Below, in pieces: positions 1 to 14,390 of a stretch of DNA of 64,000 bases. The position numbers and the translations under genes were made by a program. The DNA is from Maea johnstoni (taxonomy: Eukaryota; Annelida; Polychaeta; Spionida; Magelonidae), in the NCBI GenBank assembly GCA_963942565.1, contig OZ012694.1, forward strand, positions 28,057,446 through 28,121,445, in the 5' to 3' direction. The stretch's first letter is position 1. Each line of letters begins with the position of its first letter. The notes beneath the pieces were generated by a model. It was not told the origin of the DNA. It saw only the letters and a program-made list of their open reading frames with translations, and ran no database searches.

Positions 1-1599
1 AATACCCAACTTGGAATCGACAATACAAACTTTGCTCAAGTTTAGTGCATCGAGAAACTCCAACACATATATCGATTTTTAGGTTTTTATCCAAAGTACA
101 TTAACGGCAAACCAAAGATGCAATATCCCTGTATTACACATACGTCATGTGTAATCATTATGTAGCATGATATGGCAAAATATATTAAAACCAATGTACA
201 CATGTGTGTTTGAACAGGACCGATATGTGTTATATAGTGTATGATAAGATAGCCTAAGGCTACACGTAGGCGTTTATCACCAAGAAAAGGTACGTGTATG
301 TAATGCTTTGTATACCAATGTTTTGCGTAACTCAGCAACTTCTGTGTTTCATATCGACAAATCTATATAGGAGTATTAGGTGCAGCTTCCTATAGTGGCA
401 GCCTCCTATAGTGGCAAGAAAGTTATGGTACATGGGAGTTCTTAAAACTGAAACCAACGAGGATGCTGTGGCTATTTAAAGTGTAAATCTGACAATCCCA
501 AACAAGCGACGTTCATGTTATAATACTAAGACTATAACTTAGTCATTTTTAATAGTTTATGATACTTCAGAATCCTAAGATACCGATATCGATATTTTAT
601 TATCTTTCTATCAGGTAGAGGGCAGATCAAATCTCTAATGAGGCCGTGTATGGCAGAGTCTGTACATAAGGTGAGAAATTTCTGAAAAATGACGGAACTA
701 TTGAGGTATAATCATGGCTGATCCACTTTCATCATTAGAAGTATCTCTTCATCTGGTCTTGAATAATTATGTTTCATTTGAATTTATATTCATTTAATAA
801 GGATAAAATGAAACTCACAAATAACGCAATTCACATCATTGATATTTAAGCCAAGCTTAATCTACAGGTTTTTCAAAATTCATTTTCTAGCAACAGATTG
901 GTATGTAGTCATATCATCTTTCTTACAGTGCAACAAAGAGTTGCATATTTTAGTTCTCATGCAGGCACCATGAAGAATGTGTTGAGTGGCAATATACTAA
1001 CTCATTGATCGATGAGCCGGATATGAAATTTATTTCATGATCTTTTTTCTAACTAGAAAATCGTGGTTAAGCAATTTTCGTGAGTATCATACGTAGCGTC
1101 GTAATGATGATACATAGGTGTGATATGGAAGTATATGATGACATATATGGTATCTCACATATAGGGAAATATCCCTCAGCACAAGAGACACTGAACATTC
1201 ACTCATGTTACCAGCGTTTCCACTCAATTATAACAAATGTGATTACATAAAATACCTACGAAGCCACTTTAAGAGGTGTCCCCTGTCATTAAGTTTCGAT
1301 ATATATGTTTAACCGTTGGTCTGGTCAACTGAACTTGACGTTTAAAGCTAGATAAGTAGCTGGTAGATGTCTCTCGTGTAGTTAAACCTTTATTTAGATT
1401 ATTTAAGACCAACCCTTAAGTGAAGAAAGCGCACAGTCTAGATAGTATCTGCACCCCCATATTCGCGTTAGCACCAAAATGTGGCAAACAAATCTAGTCT
1501 ATTTAAACATAAAAAGGTTTACTTTGAATAGCAAACACATGTTTAAACTAAGAGGCTACTTTGTAAAATACTACTACTAATATTAGAAATGAGAAAAAT
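1..1599. other. no recognised feature
   Basis: AT-rich single-copy-looking DNA. I found no convincing exon, RNA gene, tandem repeat or inverted-repeat element on either strand. The short open frames have no recognisable domain. Confidence 0.5.
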
Positions 1600-1702
1600 A
1601 ACAATAATAATAATAATAATGATAATAATAATAGTAATAATAATAACAATGATGATAATAATAATAATGATAATAATAAGAAAATGATAATAATAATAAT
1701 AT

Positions 1703-1758
<56 letters not shown>

Positions 1759-1790
1759 TAATAATAATAACAATGATAATGATAATATAA
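1600..1790. repeat. (AAT)n imperfect trinucleotide microsatellite
   Basis: About 190 bp of AAT units interrupted by occasional GAT and AAC triplets. The minus strand reads as a spurious Tyr/Leu-rich frame and is not a gene. Confidence 0.95.
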
Positions 1791-2070
1791 TATGTATTGA
1801 CGATAAATTCTCATTTTTAAAATATCATAAATTATAAGAAAACAATCAGCGAACACAGTATAATAAAGGAATGAGGATGAAAAGTCACAAATCAAAACAA
1901 AATAAGTTGTCCTCATGACTAAAACTTATCTACATATAATGTCAAGTTGTTTAGAGAACCAGCTAGCCCTGTATGGTGAAAGAGCAGTCAAAACCCATTT
2001 CTATCGGCCACAACATATTGAGGCTGATTAACCAATAAACTCCTTTAGTTTCATGTTACGTGTATATATG

Positions 2071-2113
<43 letters not shown>
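2071..2113. repeat. (AC)n microsatellite
   Basis: About 21 AC units. It sits where the left end of the first R1 element should be, so the tract has replaced or grown from that terminus. Confidence 0.95.
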
Positions 2114-2115
<2 letters not shown>

Positions 2116-2821
2116 TAGCCGGGAATAATACACGACCGCATGCCTGATTGCGATCAAGTTTTATGGGATGGATGAATGGACGCATGGATGAGCTCACAAC
2201 TAGATCGGTCAGTGAATACCGTAATTTCGCGTGTATAAGACGCACCCGTATATAAGACGCACCCCTTGTTCAGGCCTTTAAAATGATGTATAGACCTTAG
2301 CTTTGTGTATAGTGCGCACCCCCTTTTCGGAATATTTGTAAGAGATCAACTCCTCATGAATAACGCTAGAAAGGCAGTTAAACGCATTTTGAGATGAGTG
2401 AAATGTGACATCACCGTGACATCAATGCGTATCACCCTGTGTCAGTACTCACTACCGTTTGTCCTAGACATGTCACATGGATTGTAATCAGTAAATTCTA
2501 GTGGAGGGTGGTTCGGTAATTACAATTCATCAATGACGAGGCAAACGTCAATGGGCATTGTCTTGGCCGCCGCATTATAATTGTAATTGGCGATCTCCGA
2601 GTGGCCTGGTAACTCGATGTAAAACACCCTAGAGTTCTAGCTTTGTGTATAAGACGCACCTCCGATTTGAGTGTAAAATTTAGTGTAAAAAAGTGCGTCT
2701 TATACACGCGAAATTACGGTAAGTGATGTGTTTGACAAAAATGTTCACACTTTAGATTTGGATGTTTGTACTACCGGGCACTGGCAGACGCCAGGTCGAC
2801 TGGTGCAGGAATTATATGTTC
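2114..2821 (+). mobile_element. R1 inverted-repeat element, copy 1, interrupted
   Basis: R1 is a family seen four times here (also 5698-5955, 9007-9259, 18124-18369). This copy keeps the internal AATACACGACCGCATGCC block and the right end GTCGACTGGTGCAGGAATTA. The left terminus is missing next to the (AC)n tract. A different element with TA duplications (2217-2721) splits it, so R1 was here first. Non-coding; it behaves like a non-autonomous DNA element (MITE). Confidence 0.75.
2217..2721. mobile_element. TA-flanked MITE with perfect 29-bp terminal inverted repeats
   Basis: The left end starts TA then CCGTAATTTCGCGTGTATAA, and the right end is its exact reverse complement followed by TA. The two termini match over 29 bp with no mismatch seen. 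The interior is about 500 bp and non-coding, and it repeats the subterminal GCTTTGTGTATAAGACGCAC-like words. A TA target duplication fits Tc1/mariner or ISL2EU-type transposases; the superfamily is not settled. It interrupts R1 copy 1. Perfect termini suggest a young insertion. Confidence 0.88.
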
Positions 2822-3535
2822 TTCAGTCAATAGAATATTCATTTATTCATTCATTCATTCATTCATCCATTCATGAATTTACTTATTCATTGCCTATTAT
2901 TTCTACTGAGACTTTTCAATCTAGGATTATCAACCTTTAGCATACTTGCATGAACGAAAATCTTAGGTGCTATTTCACACTGTGTGATCCTCTTAAGGTG
3001 ACGATCAGGGAGCTACTGCGATTTTAACAGTTCCGCTAAGGCAGAAACCACACTAACCCTTCAACAACATGGTTTTCAAAAAGAAACTATGAGTGAAGTT
3101 TATATGGTTTCTTCTGATCCAAGAGATGTTTCGCACCTACATGTAACCAGAGAGGTTAGACACACACCGCTCTTGGGTCTGGTCAGTAAATAGCACCACT
3201 AGGTTTAAGGGTTAAAATTCCATGTTGGGGACATTTATGGTCCATTGTGGAAGTGATGATTAGTAATTACAATCATAATAACTGTCGACCCAACCTCAGT
3301 CAATAAGAAATGTGAAGGATTAATATCCTATTTTGTAATTGGTTGCTTGAAGGCTAGAAACATGGTATCAATATGATAGCCAAGCACAAATGTTTATATC
3401 ACAGCGGCGCGATAAAACTGATATTACGAAGGTCACCTGCAGCAATACCTTGAGAAATGGACACTCTATTTTACGATGACCCATATATTTGACAAAACAA
3501 TCATTTATGGATCAAGACATACGTTTAACATTCAT

Positions 3536-3538
<3 letters not shown>
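2822..3538. other. short (ATTC)n tract, otherwise no recognised feature
   Basis: A small ATTC/ATCC tetranucleotide run lies at about 2838-2872, directly beyond the right end of R1 copy 1. Nothing else is recognisable. Confidence 0.5.

Positions 3539-3605
<67 letters not shown>
3539..3605. repeat. (AG)n microsatellite
   Basis: About 33 uninterrupted AG units. Confidence 0.97.
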
Positions 3606-3607
<2 letters not shown>

Positions 3608-4295
3608 TTGTTTAAGGGAAATAGGATCTAATGAATGTCAAAGTCTGCAAACTGCATCACGTTGCCCCCACCCACGTGCAAACATAGTCAGGAAGACGGA
3701 AAGTGAGGGAGATTGAGAAAAGATATCATTGATCGCGTGACATGGCAGTTATGATATTTCAATGTTTGATCGAGTCGGAAACAATTTTAACGTGTTTTTG
3801 AGTGAATTCTCGTAAAATCTTTTACACTTATTTTCTGCGAACTTGGCAGGATTACCAATGAGCATAATGCTAGTGATTGGTATTCAAAGGCGTTGCCCGT
3901 CAGGTAAAGCCATACGGATGACAGGATATGCGGGTTGTGTGGCTTCAGTTGCTTGAACTGCACTTAACGTTAATGTCGCTTTATAAACGCACCACTATGA
4001 TGCCGTGGGACATTCTTTTAATCGTCAATATTTCTGCCGGGAGGAAGGTGACAAACGAACCTGGAATACATATGAATCATCCATATCTCGCCCGTATTAC
4101 AGTTGCTTTATATCCCCTGCGATAACTTACTCTGTGCTGTACCATGACACAAAGTGTCTTCCTATACCAGTATCACTCTCCTGGTGTTCCATTTTCGTAA
4201 TGATAATCTAACATATTTATAGAACGTGGTTACACATTTGATAGAACACATTACATATTTTATCCTTTTTGCTTAAGTTGCCGTTTCATATGCTA
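3606..4295. other. no recognised feature
   Basis: No convincing gene, repeat or inverted-repeat structure was found in this stretch. Confidence 0.45.
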
Positions 4296-4507
4296 TAACC
4301 ATTCTATTGCTGCGGGTACTTTCGTCCAAAGCACAAAGGTACACAGATCTTTGAAAACCATCTAAACCCTGTTATGTTGGTATTCATTGGATAGCTATCC
4401 CTGAGTACTCCTATATGAGTACCCATTTGCCAGTGTTTCAGTCATTTTAAAGGGTTTCGCCATAATTCTATACTGGCCAAATTAGCCACCAGCAGCATAA
4501 CGGTTAA
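4296..4507 (-). mobile_element. R2 TTAA-type MITE, copy on minus strand
   Basis: Read on the minus strand this starts TTAACCGTTATGCTGCTGG and continues TGGCTAATTTGGCC. It contains GGGTACTCAT...GAGTACTC and GCTATCCAATGA blocks and ends in GCAATAGAATGGTTA. The same order of blocks occurs at 30535-31181 and 53744-54395. The TTAA at the ends points to a piggyBac-like target preference. This copy is the most diverged and therefore probably the oldest. Confidence 0.75.
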
Positions 4508-5695
<1,188 letters not shown>

Positions 5696-5697
5696 AA

Positions 5698-5955
5698 GTA
5701 CAGTACAGACACTTAATTCCTGCACCAATCGACCGGATGTCTGCCAGTGTCTGGTTGTTAAAATACCCATTGAAAACGTCAAAAAATAAGTCAAGCACAT
5801 CAATGATACACGTAGCTTGCGAATCAAAGCTACGTTCAGTTGTGAGGTCATTCATACATCCATGACCAAGAAACTGGGTTACAATCGAACGTGCGGTCGT
5901 GTATTATGCTCGGCTGCCCACGCATTTAGTGTGGGAATTAAATGTCGTCACTGTA
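5698..5955 (-). mobile_element. R1 inverted-repeat element, copy 2
   Basis: The left end reads GTACAGTACAGACACTTAAT and the right end AATTAAATGTCGTCACTGTA, imperfect inverted copies of each other. Internal blocks (GTGCGGTCGTGTATTATGC, CAAAGCTACGTTCAGTTG) match the reverse complement of R1 copies 3 and 4. It is non-coding and abuts a long (TA)n tract. Confidence 0.8.
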
Positions 5956-6591
5956 TGTGTGTATGTGTGTGGGTGTATTTGTACAAGTACATGTATGCAT
6001 GAAAATTGCAGGTGGCAATTGGGTGGTTTGGGTATTCCTCGATAATTTGCTTCTTAAGCCAACCCATTATTCAACCAGAATATCATACCTTATTTGCCTA
6101 TTCACAAACGCAATACTACGCAAATAACGCTATGGATTAGAATTGTATAGATATGTTCATGTGGAGCACACTTATATATGAGCATACTCCCTAAAATTGG
6201 CTTTCTCTATTTATGAGTATTCTAAAGTGAAAAGATTGTTTTGGGATATGGGCTCTTGGGAGGTTGATTTGGAAGCTTGGGAATTTATCTATACTTTTTC
6301 ATCATCGGCCACTAGCAAATACCTTCCAGCAGCTAATATTTGATATTTGGCATGTGTTTTTTATAATCCATTCTTCAAATGTGAATGTCGTCGCCTTCTT
6401 ACTAGCCAAGGCTCCATGGTGATATGCTGTATTTAAAACAGAAAAACCTACTGAAATTGGTGCCAGTGATGACTTTCTAAGTTCTCTCATTCTTCCTGCG
6501 ATTTTACAACAGCCTTTCTGCGATGGTGAGACGAGACAACCATTCAGTGGAGTATGCATTAGACGACTTTACCATGGGTACATCCCCTAAA
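5956..6591. other. no recognised feature
   Basis: A short GT-rich run (about 5957-5975) follows the end of R1 copy 2. Nothing else is recognisable. Confidence 0.4.
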
Positions 6592-6798
6592 GGAAATGGC
6601 CTTTGTTTGGAATTTGGAATATCGTTTTTCGTCACATGTTTAACAATTGTGGCTAATTCGTGACTAGCCAGTTGTAAGTTAAGTGGAGGAAACCGGAGTA
6701 CCCGGCGGAAACCACCACATAGCTCTGAGTCATTGACAACTTTCTCACATGCCCAGGCCGGGATTCGAACCAAGGCGGAGGTGGGAAATGGCCTTTGT
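6592..6798 (-). mobile_element. S1 tRNA-derived SINE, 5'-truncated, with target duplication
   Basis: The minus strand carries a box-B-like GGTTCGAATCCCGG and then the family core CCGGGTACTCCGGTTTCC and CTAGTCACGAATTAGCC, ending in CGAT..CCAAATTCC. A 15-bp direct repeat GGAAATGGCCTTTGT flanks it at 6592-6606 and 6784-6798. This is the target-site duplication, so the inserted part is about 177 bp. The tRNA-like head is truncated just 5' of box B, as expected for an incomplete LINE-driven reverse transcript. Confidence 0.9.
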
Positions 6799-7297
6799 AT
6801 TCACAATTATACAAAAAGGGTAAACTACGTGTGCTAGATCTATCACAGTTGGCCCCAATATCTCAGTGGATCAAACATGATGCCTGTTTTACCGGCGTAC
6901 CTAACGCAATCAAATGCGAACGTGGCTTGTCTATTGCGTTTAGTTCCCATCAGAGTCTCTCCATTAACCACAAAGAAAATCAACGATTGATTACATAAGA
7001 TTCATTGAATTAGGTGCAAACCTTTACTTCTCCTTTGTACTATGTAATTACCTAGCAGGCGGCGTGGGGGTGTCTTCGGCACGTAGCCGGCCACTTAAAG
7101 GCGAACGACGAGTAATACGAGACGCTTTAAGAGAAAGTCTCCAGGAAAAGGCTTTTAATGACACCTACGTAAATGCTTCAGTTTGAAGTATAAATGGTTG
7201 ATGGGGGAATGATGAATATGACAACCGATTTCAGTAGTGCGTGTTCGGCATCTATCTTCTCTGATCACTACATACGTAGCATGCATGTATATGGATT
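6799..7297. other. no recognised feature
   Basis: No gene or repeat that I can support. Confidence 0.4.
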
Positions 7298-7544
7298 CCA
7301 TGTTTGCAGTGTGAATTTGAATTTGGAATTTCGTTTTTCGTCATATTTATACCACTTGTGGCTAATTCGTGACTAACCAATTATAAGTAGTGGAGAAAAC
7401 CGGGGTACCCGGCGAAAACCATTGCCTAACCCCAAATTACTGGCAACTTTCTCACATGCCAATGCCGGGATTCGAACCCAGGCAGTGTGAGAGACGGCCT
7501 GCAGTTAGTGGCGGCGCTTTAGACCACACTGCCATGTTTGCAGC
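7298..7544 (-). mobile_element. S1 tRNA-derived SINE, near full length, with target duplication
   Basis: On the minus strand the element runs from a box-A-like TGTGGTCTAAAGCGCC through box-B-like GGGTTCGAATCCCGG, then the S1 core GCCGGGTACCCCGGTTTTC, to the AAATTCCAAATTC 3' end. CCATGTTTGCAG occurs at 7298-7309 and 7533-7544 as the target duplication. The body is about 223 bp. Confidence 0.92.
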
Positions 7545-9006
7545 GTAATATTCCATACAGACAACAGCAAACCTCGACCATTGGGATTGGCCAATTACTA
7601 TATATTAACATTAACATATCTAGCATCAGAAATGTTTGAACCGGTTTTACCCGCATTTTTAAGGCAGGGATAAGAAAATTCATGACGCAATTTTTTCTGA
7701 AAGTGCTCTTGCACAAAAGATTAGGTTTTACTGCTTCTTGTTGATTTACGATAAATTTATTGGGGGAATGTCTTCCGGTAATATTTCATTAAACACTGAC
7801 TTCAATTACAGTCATTTGCAATTGTCCTTGTTTTCTATGTATTAAGCTTTAAAGCCTTGGTTGATATTACGCCCCTTTTCTCATAAGTACATGTCTATCT
7901 AAAATGGGCATTCGGTTATGGGTAGGTTATTATAACATGAGTTATGAGATTTAGATGATTAATGATTCCATGATTATAGCATAACGCCAGCTGAGGAATC
8001 ACCTGTGGTGCTGAAGTTGATTTATAAGTTTTCCTAAGAGGCAATTATAATTAAATCCATTGAACAAATGCTTTATGCCGCCATTCAGATATACTGTCAG
8101 TTATATATGAAATTGAGTAGGAATCCGAAAAGGCCCTTTAGTTATTTTGGATGAAAGGTTCTCTTCCCACACTTCTACAAGATTCTAAAACTGATACACA
8201 TATAACGAATCGCTGCCTTTTCGATTCAAATAATTCGATCTTGCAGTCCGCTCTAATTGAAAAGATGAATGGAAAGAATGTAACATCCAATTGCATGGTA
8301 AAGTTTCCTAAGATAAATAGGACGGTTGTCATTAACGATTCCTTGATATGACTTCCTTTGGAATAGAAATTGTAACGACAACACTCGATTCATAGTCATG
8401 GAACGGAAATAGCATTAGCTTTATAGACTACACTTTTGTACAAAATCATACAGTATACAATCAAATTATAGAACAAAGAAAATGCGAAGAAAAACAGAAG
8501 ACATTAAGGGCACGGTACTAAACAACAGAGAAAATTAATACCTTTACGTAAAGCATCAATTACATACTTTGCATATTGTTTAACTTAGCAGTGTAGCGTC
8601 ACTAACTACCAGTGGCTACTTTGTGTTTTAGAGACAAAACCTAGTGCGGCCTCACAATCATCCAGCAAGAAAGGCTTGCATGTATACATCCATTTTTCAA
8701 AGTGAGATACTCAAAACGAAAGTTCGGGCAATAGTGGTTGGGTCGTTCGAACAATTTTCAATGAAAGTATACTGTTTAAAGATGTTCCACATCTTGATAA
8801 ATTCTTTTCTTTTCAAAGTGCAGCAACCTTCTAACTCTTTTTGAACAGTATACGTTGTTCAGAATCCACAGATCTGATGTTGACATATTCGAGTATGAGA
8901 CAATCGGTGATATAAATTTGGGAATTCATACGTGTTGCTATTAGAACGTCCTGACTGAGGTATTATCAAAGTATCAGTTTACTCTCCCTCACTCGACTCA
9001 AAGAAT
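7545..9006. other. no recognised feature
   Basis: Single-copy-looking AT-rich DNA. A weak resemblance exists between about 7740-7800 (TTTATTGGGGGAATGTCTTCC) and about 15660-15720 (TTTTTGGGGGAAGACGATG), perhaps an old repeat. No gene is supported. Confidence 0.4.
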
Positions 9007-9259
9007 TGACGCATTTAATTCATACTTGCAGCGCCGGCATGAAATCCCTGCACTCAGCCCGGACATAATACACAACCGCACGCCCGATTGCCTCCCAGGC
9101 TCATGGGTACCTGACCTCACAACTGAACGTAGCTTTGATTCGCAAGAATCGTGGGTGCTTGGCCTATGCTTTGACATCTTATCCATGGGTATTTGTACAA
9201 ACAGGTACTGGCGAACGCCCGGTCGACTGATGCAAGAATTAAATGCATGTATTGTACTT
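9007..9259 (+). mobile_element. R1 inverted-repeat element, copy 3
   Basis: It shares CATAATACACAACCGCACGC, CTCACAACTGAACGTAGC, TTTGATTCGCAAGAATCG and the right end GGTCGACTGATGCAAGAATT with the other R1 copies. The termini (GACGCATTTAATTC and GAATTAAATGCATG) are inverted copies of each other. It is non-coding. Confidence 0.8.
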
Positions 9260-9666
9260 AAGTGGATATGGAGTATCCAGAGAAATATATGATGTGGTAG
9301 TTTGGACGGATTCTCAACGTATTGACATATGTCAGAGTGGGGTGAATTTCCAATTGCAAATTCTGCAACAGTAAGCATAGAAAAGGGTCCTGGCAACTGT
9401 ACACTAGTGTAGGTCTCTCCCCTGCCCTTTTTCTAGCCAGGAGCAGCTTTTCATATGGTGTGTGGTATTGGACAGTTATGTGGTTGTAAACATGCTACGT
9501 GTCTGGCAGTTGATAGTCGCTGACGGGCTGATGAAATGTTTTGTTTATCGATGTTCCCATTCCTGTCGTGTCCATGTTATACCGTTAGACATATCAACAT
9601 ACGTGATTAGGCGATAAGCGTTTTATGTGTTCGTGGTAGGACCTTTTTGGCTTAACAACGGTATGT
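9260..9666. other. no recognised feature
   Basis: Nothing recognisable between R1 copy 3 and the following microsatellite. Confidence 0.4.
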
Positions 9667-10338
<672 letters not shown>

Positions 10339-10621
10339 TGTGTGAGTTAATGTTTTTTTTTGTTTTTTTTTTGTTTTTTTTTAATTTCGCACTCTCCTGT
10401 TTTTTATTTTCTATATAGCATATATTATTTCAATCAGTATACACTCATAATTATTTTAAATATTTCTTTTGTCACCCTCACAATCCTGTATATAACATAT
10501 CATACAATATATATTTACAAATATTTACAATCATTTCGCTCGTCACCCTCACAATAAATTATAATATAATCAAGTGTTTTGTGTTATAACATATATGTGT
10601 GGCATTTGCCAATCAATAATA

Positions 10622-13230
10622 TCATATAAAGGGATATATTTTATCCCATGTATTCAGAAACTCATTCTCAAGGTTGTTTACATTAGCGAAATATTCTTCA
10701 AGCAGCATTTGATTTTTAAGTATGTTTTTGAGATCATTTAAATTGTAGTTTTTCCCAGTCTGTCTATTTCTGTAGATTACAATTTTGGCTGTATTTATTA
10801 CCTTATAAATGATGTCCTTTGGGTTTTTTGGACAGAAAATCTTTTCCATTTCCACAATCTTGATTGTGTTATCTATGGATCTTTTTAACCAATTTTCTAT
10901 ATCTCTCCAGAAAGTTCTCACATATATGCATTCTAGAAAAGCATGTTCCACTGTTTCTACAGTGTTTGTACAATAAGGACAAAGGTTATCTTGTTTGATG
11001 TTCATTTCAAATAAAAGTTTGTTTGTTGCAATTCTTCTATGTAGTAGTTTAAAATGAATATACCTATTGTATGGACCCTCATTCATTTTGGGAATATTAA
11101 TAAAAGAGTTCTTGACCATAGTGTATGGTATTTCCTCGTTTAGAATTCTTTCCCATTTTGTTTTGACGTCCAATAAAATATTGTCATTAAAGTTCATTAA
11201 AATATGGTATATTTTGGAGCATCCTTTGACATTGTATCCAATTTTAAATAGAAGATATGGAATGTTGGGTCCAAAACACGCAATGTCTTTCTTTTTCATA
11301 TCTAAATTTTGTATATTGAACTTAAGGTTTGCATATTCTAGAAAATTAATATTGAAACCCTTTTCTCTTAATTCTTGTTTTGAAAATATGTCCCCTCTGT
11401 AGTCTAGAATATCAGTCACCCATACAATGCCCTGATTAAACCAACTATGTCTGTATTCTAGATTGATACGGCTATTATACCATAGTGGTATATTAGATGC
11501 CCATGTGTTGTTCAGAGCCAATTTATTCTGTATATTTTGACACGCTGTTGTGATGTCTGCCCAAAATTTATTTTTAATTTTTTTATTGATTTTTTCCGCA
11601 TATTTATCACCAAATAGAATTAAGTTATGAATTTTATAAATCTGTGGAAATTCTTCCCAGCCATCTTCCTTATTTTTTAACCGTTTCAGCCAAGATATTT
11701 TTAAGGCTTGATCGAATATTCTTAAATTGGTCAACTTTAATCCTCCAGTAGAGATAGTAGTTTCTAAAATTTCTTTTCGAAATTTTGGATTTTTCCCATT
11801 CCATATAAAGTTTTTGAACATTTTTTCCAGTTCATCAAAAGTCTCATTTGATGGTGTTGGGAGGGACAATAGGACATGTGGAATTTTTGATATTAATAAA
11901 CACTTTATCAACGTTATTTTTCCTAAAGGTGTAATATTTCTTGTATTCCAAGTGTTAATTAGTCTGTACATCTCTTTTTTTTTAATAGCTATGTTCATTT
12001 CCGTGATATTTTCCATGTCATTTACATTATATTTAATGCCTAAGGATATAAATTCATCGGTCCAAATTAGTTTTAAGTCATTACATAAATTTGTCCTACT
12101 GTCCCCCCAGTCCCCAAGTTTGACCACCTTTGTCGTATCTGTATTGACTTTGAGACCAGATATTTTTTCAAATTCATTTAGGGTGACCATACAGCTTCTA
12201 ATGCATTTTTCTTCAGGTTTTATAAACAAAGTAGTGTCATCAGCATACTGGGAAATCGTGTGCTCTTTTTCAAAAAAGGTTAATCCTTTTATGTCTGGGT
12301 TAGACCTGATGGCTTCAGCTAAAAATTCGGATGTTAAAATAAATAGATAAGGCGATATTGGATCGCCTTGTCTACATCCCCTCCCCAGGGTTATTTTTTC
12401 TGAAAGATTACCATTTTGTAAAATTTTTGAATTTGAACCAAGTTGTAGTGACTTTACCCATTTAATAGTGTCCTCTTCAAAAGTTAATAATTGCATTGAA
12501 TTTACGATGAAATTCCATGTAATCGAGTCAAATGCTTTTTCGAAATCTATGAGAATAATAAGTCCTTTCTGTTTTTGAATTTTGCATTCATTTATTATGT
12601 CAAAAGTTAATCTTGTATTTTTGCCTATGAATCTATCGCTTATGAAACCCTTCTGGTCTAAGTGTACTAATTTTGGTAGAATTTTTTTTATTCTTTCAGC
12701 TAAAATTCCGGAATAAAATTTGAATTTAGAAGAGTTATTGGGCGCCAATTTTTGAATTCATTTCGGATTTTACCCCCTTTGGGGATACAAGTTATAATCC
12801 CGTTGGTTTGTGTCTCGTTTAAAGATCCCTTACTTCTGTATGAATTAATTAATTTTAGAGGTAAAATTTTTATTTGTGACCATTTTTTTTTTAATTCATT
12901 CGAGAAGCCCTCAGGTCCTGGACTCTTATTGTTTTTACTTTTATTGACAATAAATTCCAGATCTTCCAGCAAAATTTCTCTTTCCATCAAAGTTCTGTCT
13001 AAGTCACTGAGTTTTGTCATATTATCACTTATATTGTGAAAAGTCGTGTTTTCTTTGTCTTCTGTACTTTTTTTCTGGTATAAGTCACTATAAATTATTT
13101 TCATTTCTTTCAATATTGAGTCCAGGTTTTGTATTGTCCCTCCCCCTTTAGTTTTTAGTTCTCTGATGTGTTTAGATATGAAGTTTTTGTTTTCCAAATT
13201 TAAGAAATATTTCGAAGGTTTTTCGCCCAT
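10622..13230 (-). pseudogene. LINE ORF2 C-terminal part: reverse transcriptase (frameshifted)
   Basis: The first segment (13230-12700) starts GEKPSKYFLNLE, a typical L1 pre-RT motif, and reaches NWRPITLLN. The frame then shifts near 12740. The long segment (to 10622, about 708 codons) has LIDFEKAFDS (motif A), RQGDPISPYLF (motif B) and the YADD catalytic box in SQYADDTTLF. A C-terminal CPYC...VEHAFLEC cysteine-histidine motif is typical of L1-type ORF2. All core RT residues I can see are intact; only the frame is broken. The layout (endonuclease-RT-CCHC, A-rich tail, 16-bp duplication) supports the L1/Tx1 group. Confidence 0.93.
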
Positions 13231-13311
13231 TGTATTGTGTTGGAGTCTAGATCTAATTAAGGATCCATTTAGCTTATTTTCTCTAAATTTCTCAAGTTCT
13301 TCCTCTTAAAG

Positions 13312-14390
13312 TCAAAATTTTTCCATCCAGTCTGCATCATTGATTTTGCTTTGTGAGTCTTTATTCATTAGTTCAATGTCTTCTGTCAATTTTTTTTCTG
13401 TTTTCAAATTTTTTTTTTTTTTTTTGGAAGAGTAGGATACTATAATTCCTCTGAGCTGTGCTAGTAGAACATCCCAGAAAAGATCAATATCTATCATTAA
13501 GTCTATTTCGTGTGTCATATAATGTTGTATGAAATTTGGATTATATGGTGTACATGCATATGTGCTTACGGCTAGGTGAATTTCTTTATTAATTTGAACA
13601 GTTAATTCCTCGTCTAGCAATAATGAATTATTGATTTTCCAGACTCCCTTTCCCTTTTCCGATTTACTAATAAAAAGTTTTAAATGTATGGGGCAATGGT
13701 CTGATTTATAACTCGGTTTTATTTTAGAGTCAGAATATATGTCTAGTATTGTCTCAGATATAAGGAAAAAATCAAGTCGTGCCATTTTTTATAAAAATTC
13801 TGTCTCCAAGTATATTCCCTAGAGTCTAAGTGTGTCTCTCTCCAAATGTCAATTAGATATAGTTTTTCCATAAACTGTTTTACAGTTTTATGTGCTTTTG
13901 GATTATTAAGTTTTTTGTAATTATATGTATCAGTATTAAAATCCATTACAAAATTCCAGTCCCCCGTCAGTATCAGATTTTTAGTGTTGTAGTCTTCAAT
14001 TTTGCTAAATAGGTCAATAAAAAAGTTCGGATTATCTTCATTTGGAGCATAAAGATTGCATAAGAGTACCCTTGCTACGTCTATTAGTTCTAAATCCATT
14101 ATTATAAATCTTCCCTGATGGTCTATAGTGGTCTTGTGCACTTTAAATTCAAAATTATTATCACATGCAATTAAAACTCCCCCTGATTTGGAGTCTTTTC
14201 CTGATAAGAAAAAGTTAATGTTCCATTCATCCCTAAGTTTTGCTTTGTCTGCATCCACAAGATGTGTTTCTTGAAGACACAAAATATTCACCCTATTCTC
14301 TTGTGCTTTCAAAAAAATGTCGGATCTTTTCCTAAAATTTCTCAGGCCTCTACAATTAACTGATTCTATTAATATTGTTGTCATCTGCAT
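13312..14390 (-). pseudogene. LINE ORF2 N-terminal part: AP endonuclease (frameshifted)
   Basis: Two overlapping frames encode an APE-type endonuclease. The first (14390-13743) starts MQMTTILIESVNCRGLRNF and carries the metal-site glutamate in ILCLQETHL, then LILTGDWNFVMD and REYTWR. The second (13785-13312) continues MARLDFFLIS and holds the catalytic SDHCPIHL. The switch between frames falls in an A-run (about 13780), consistent with a one-base indel. About 80 bp after the second frame ends, past two close in-frame stops (TGA and TAA within 10 bases), the same frame resumes as the next part. The endonuclease would nick target DNA for target-primed reverse transcription. Confidence 0.9.
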
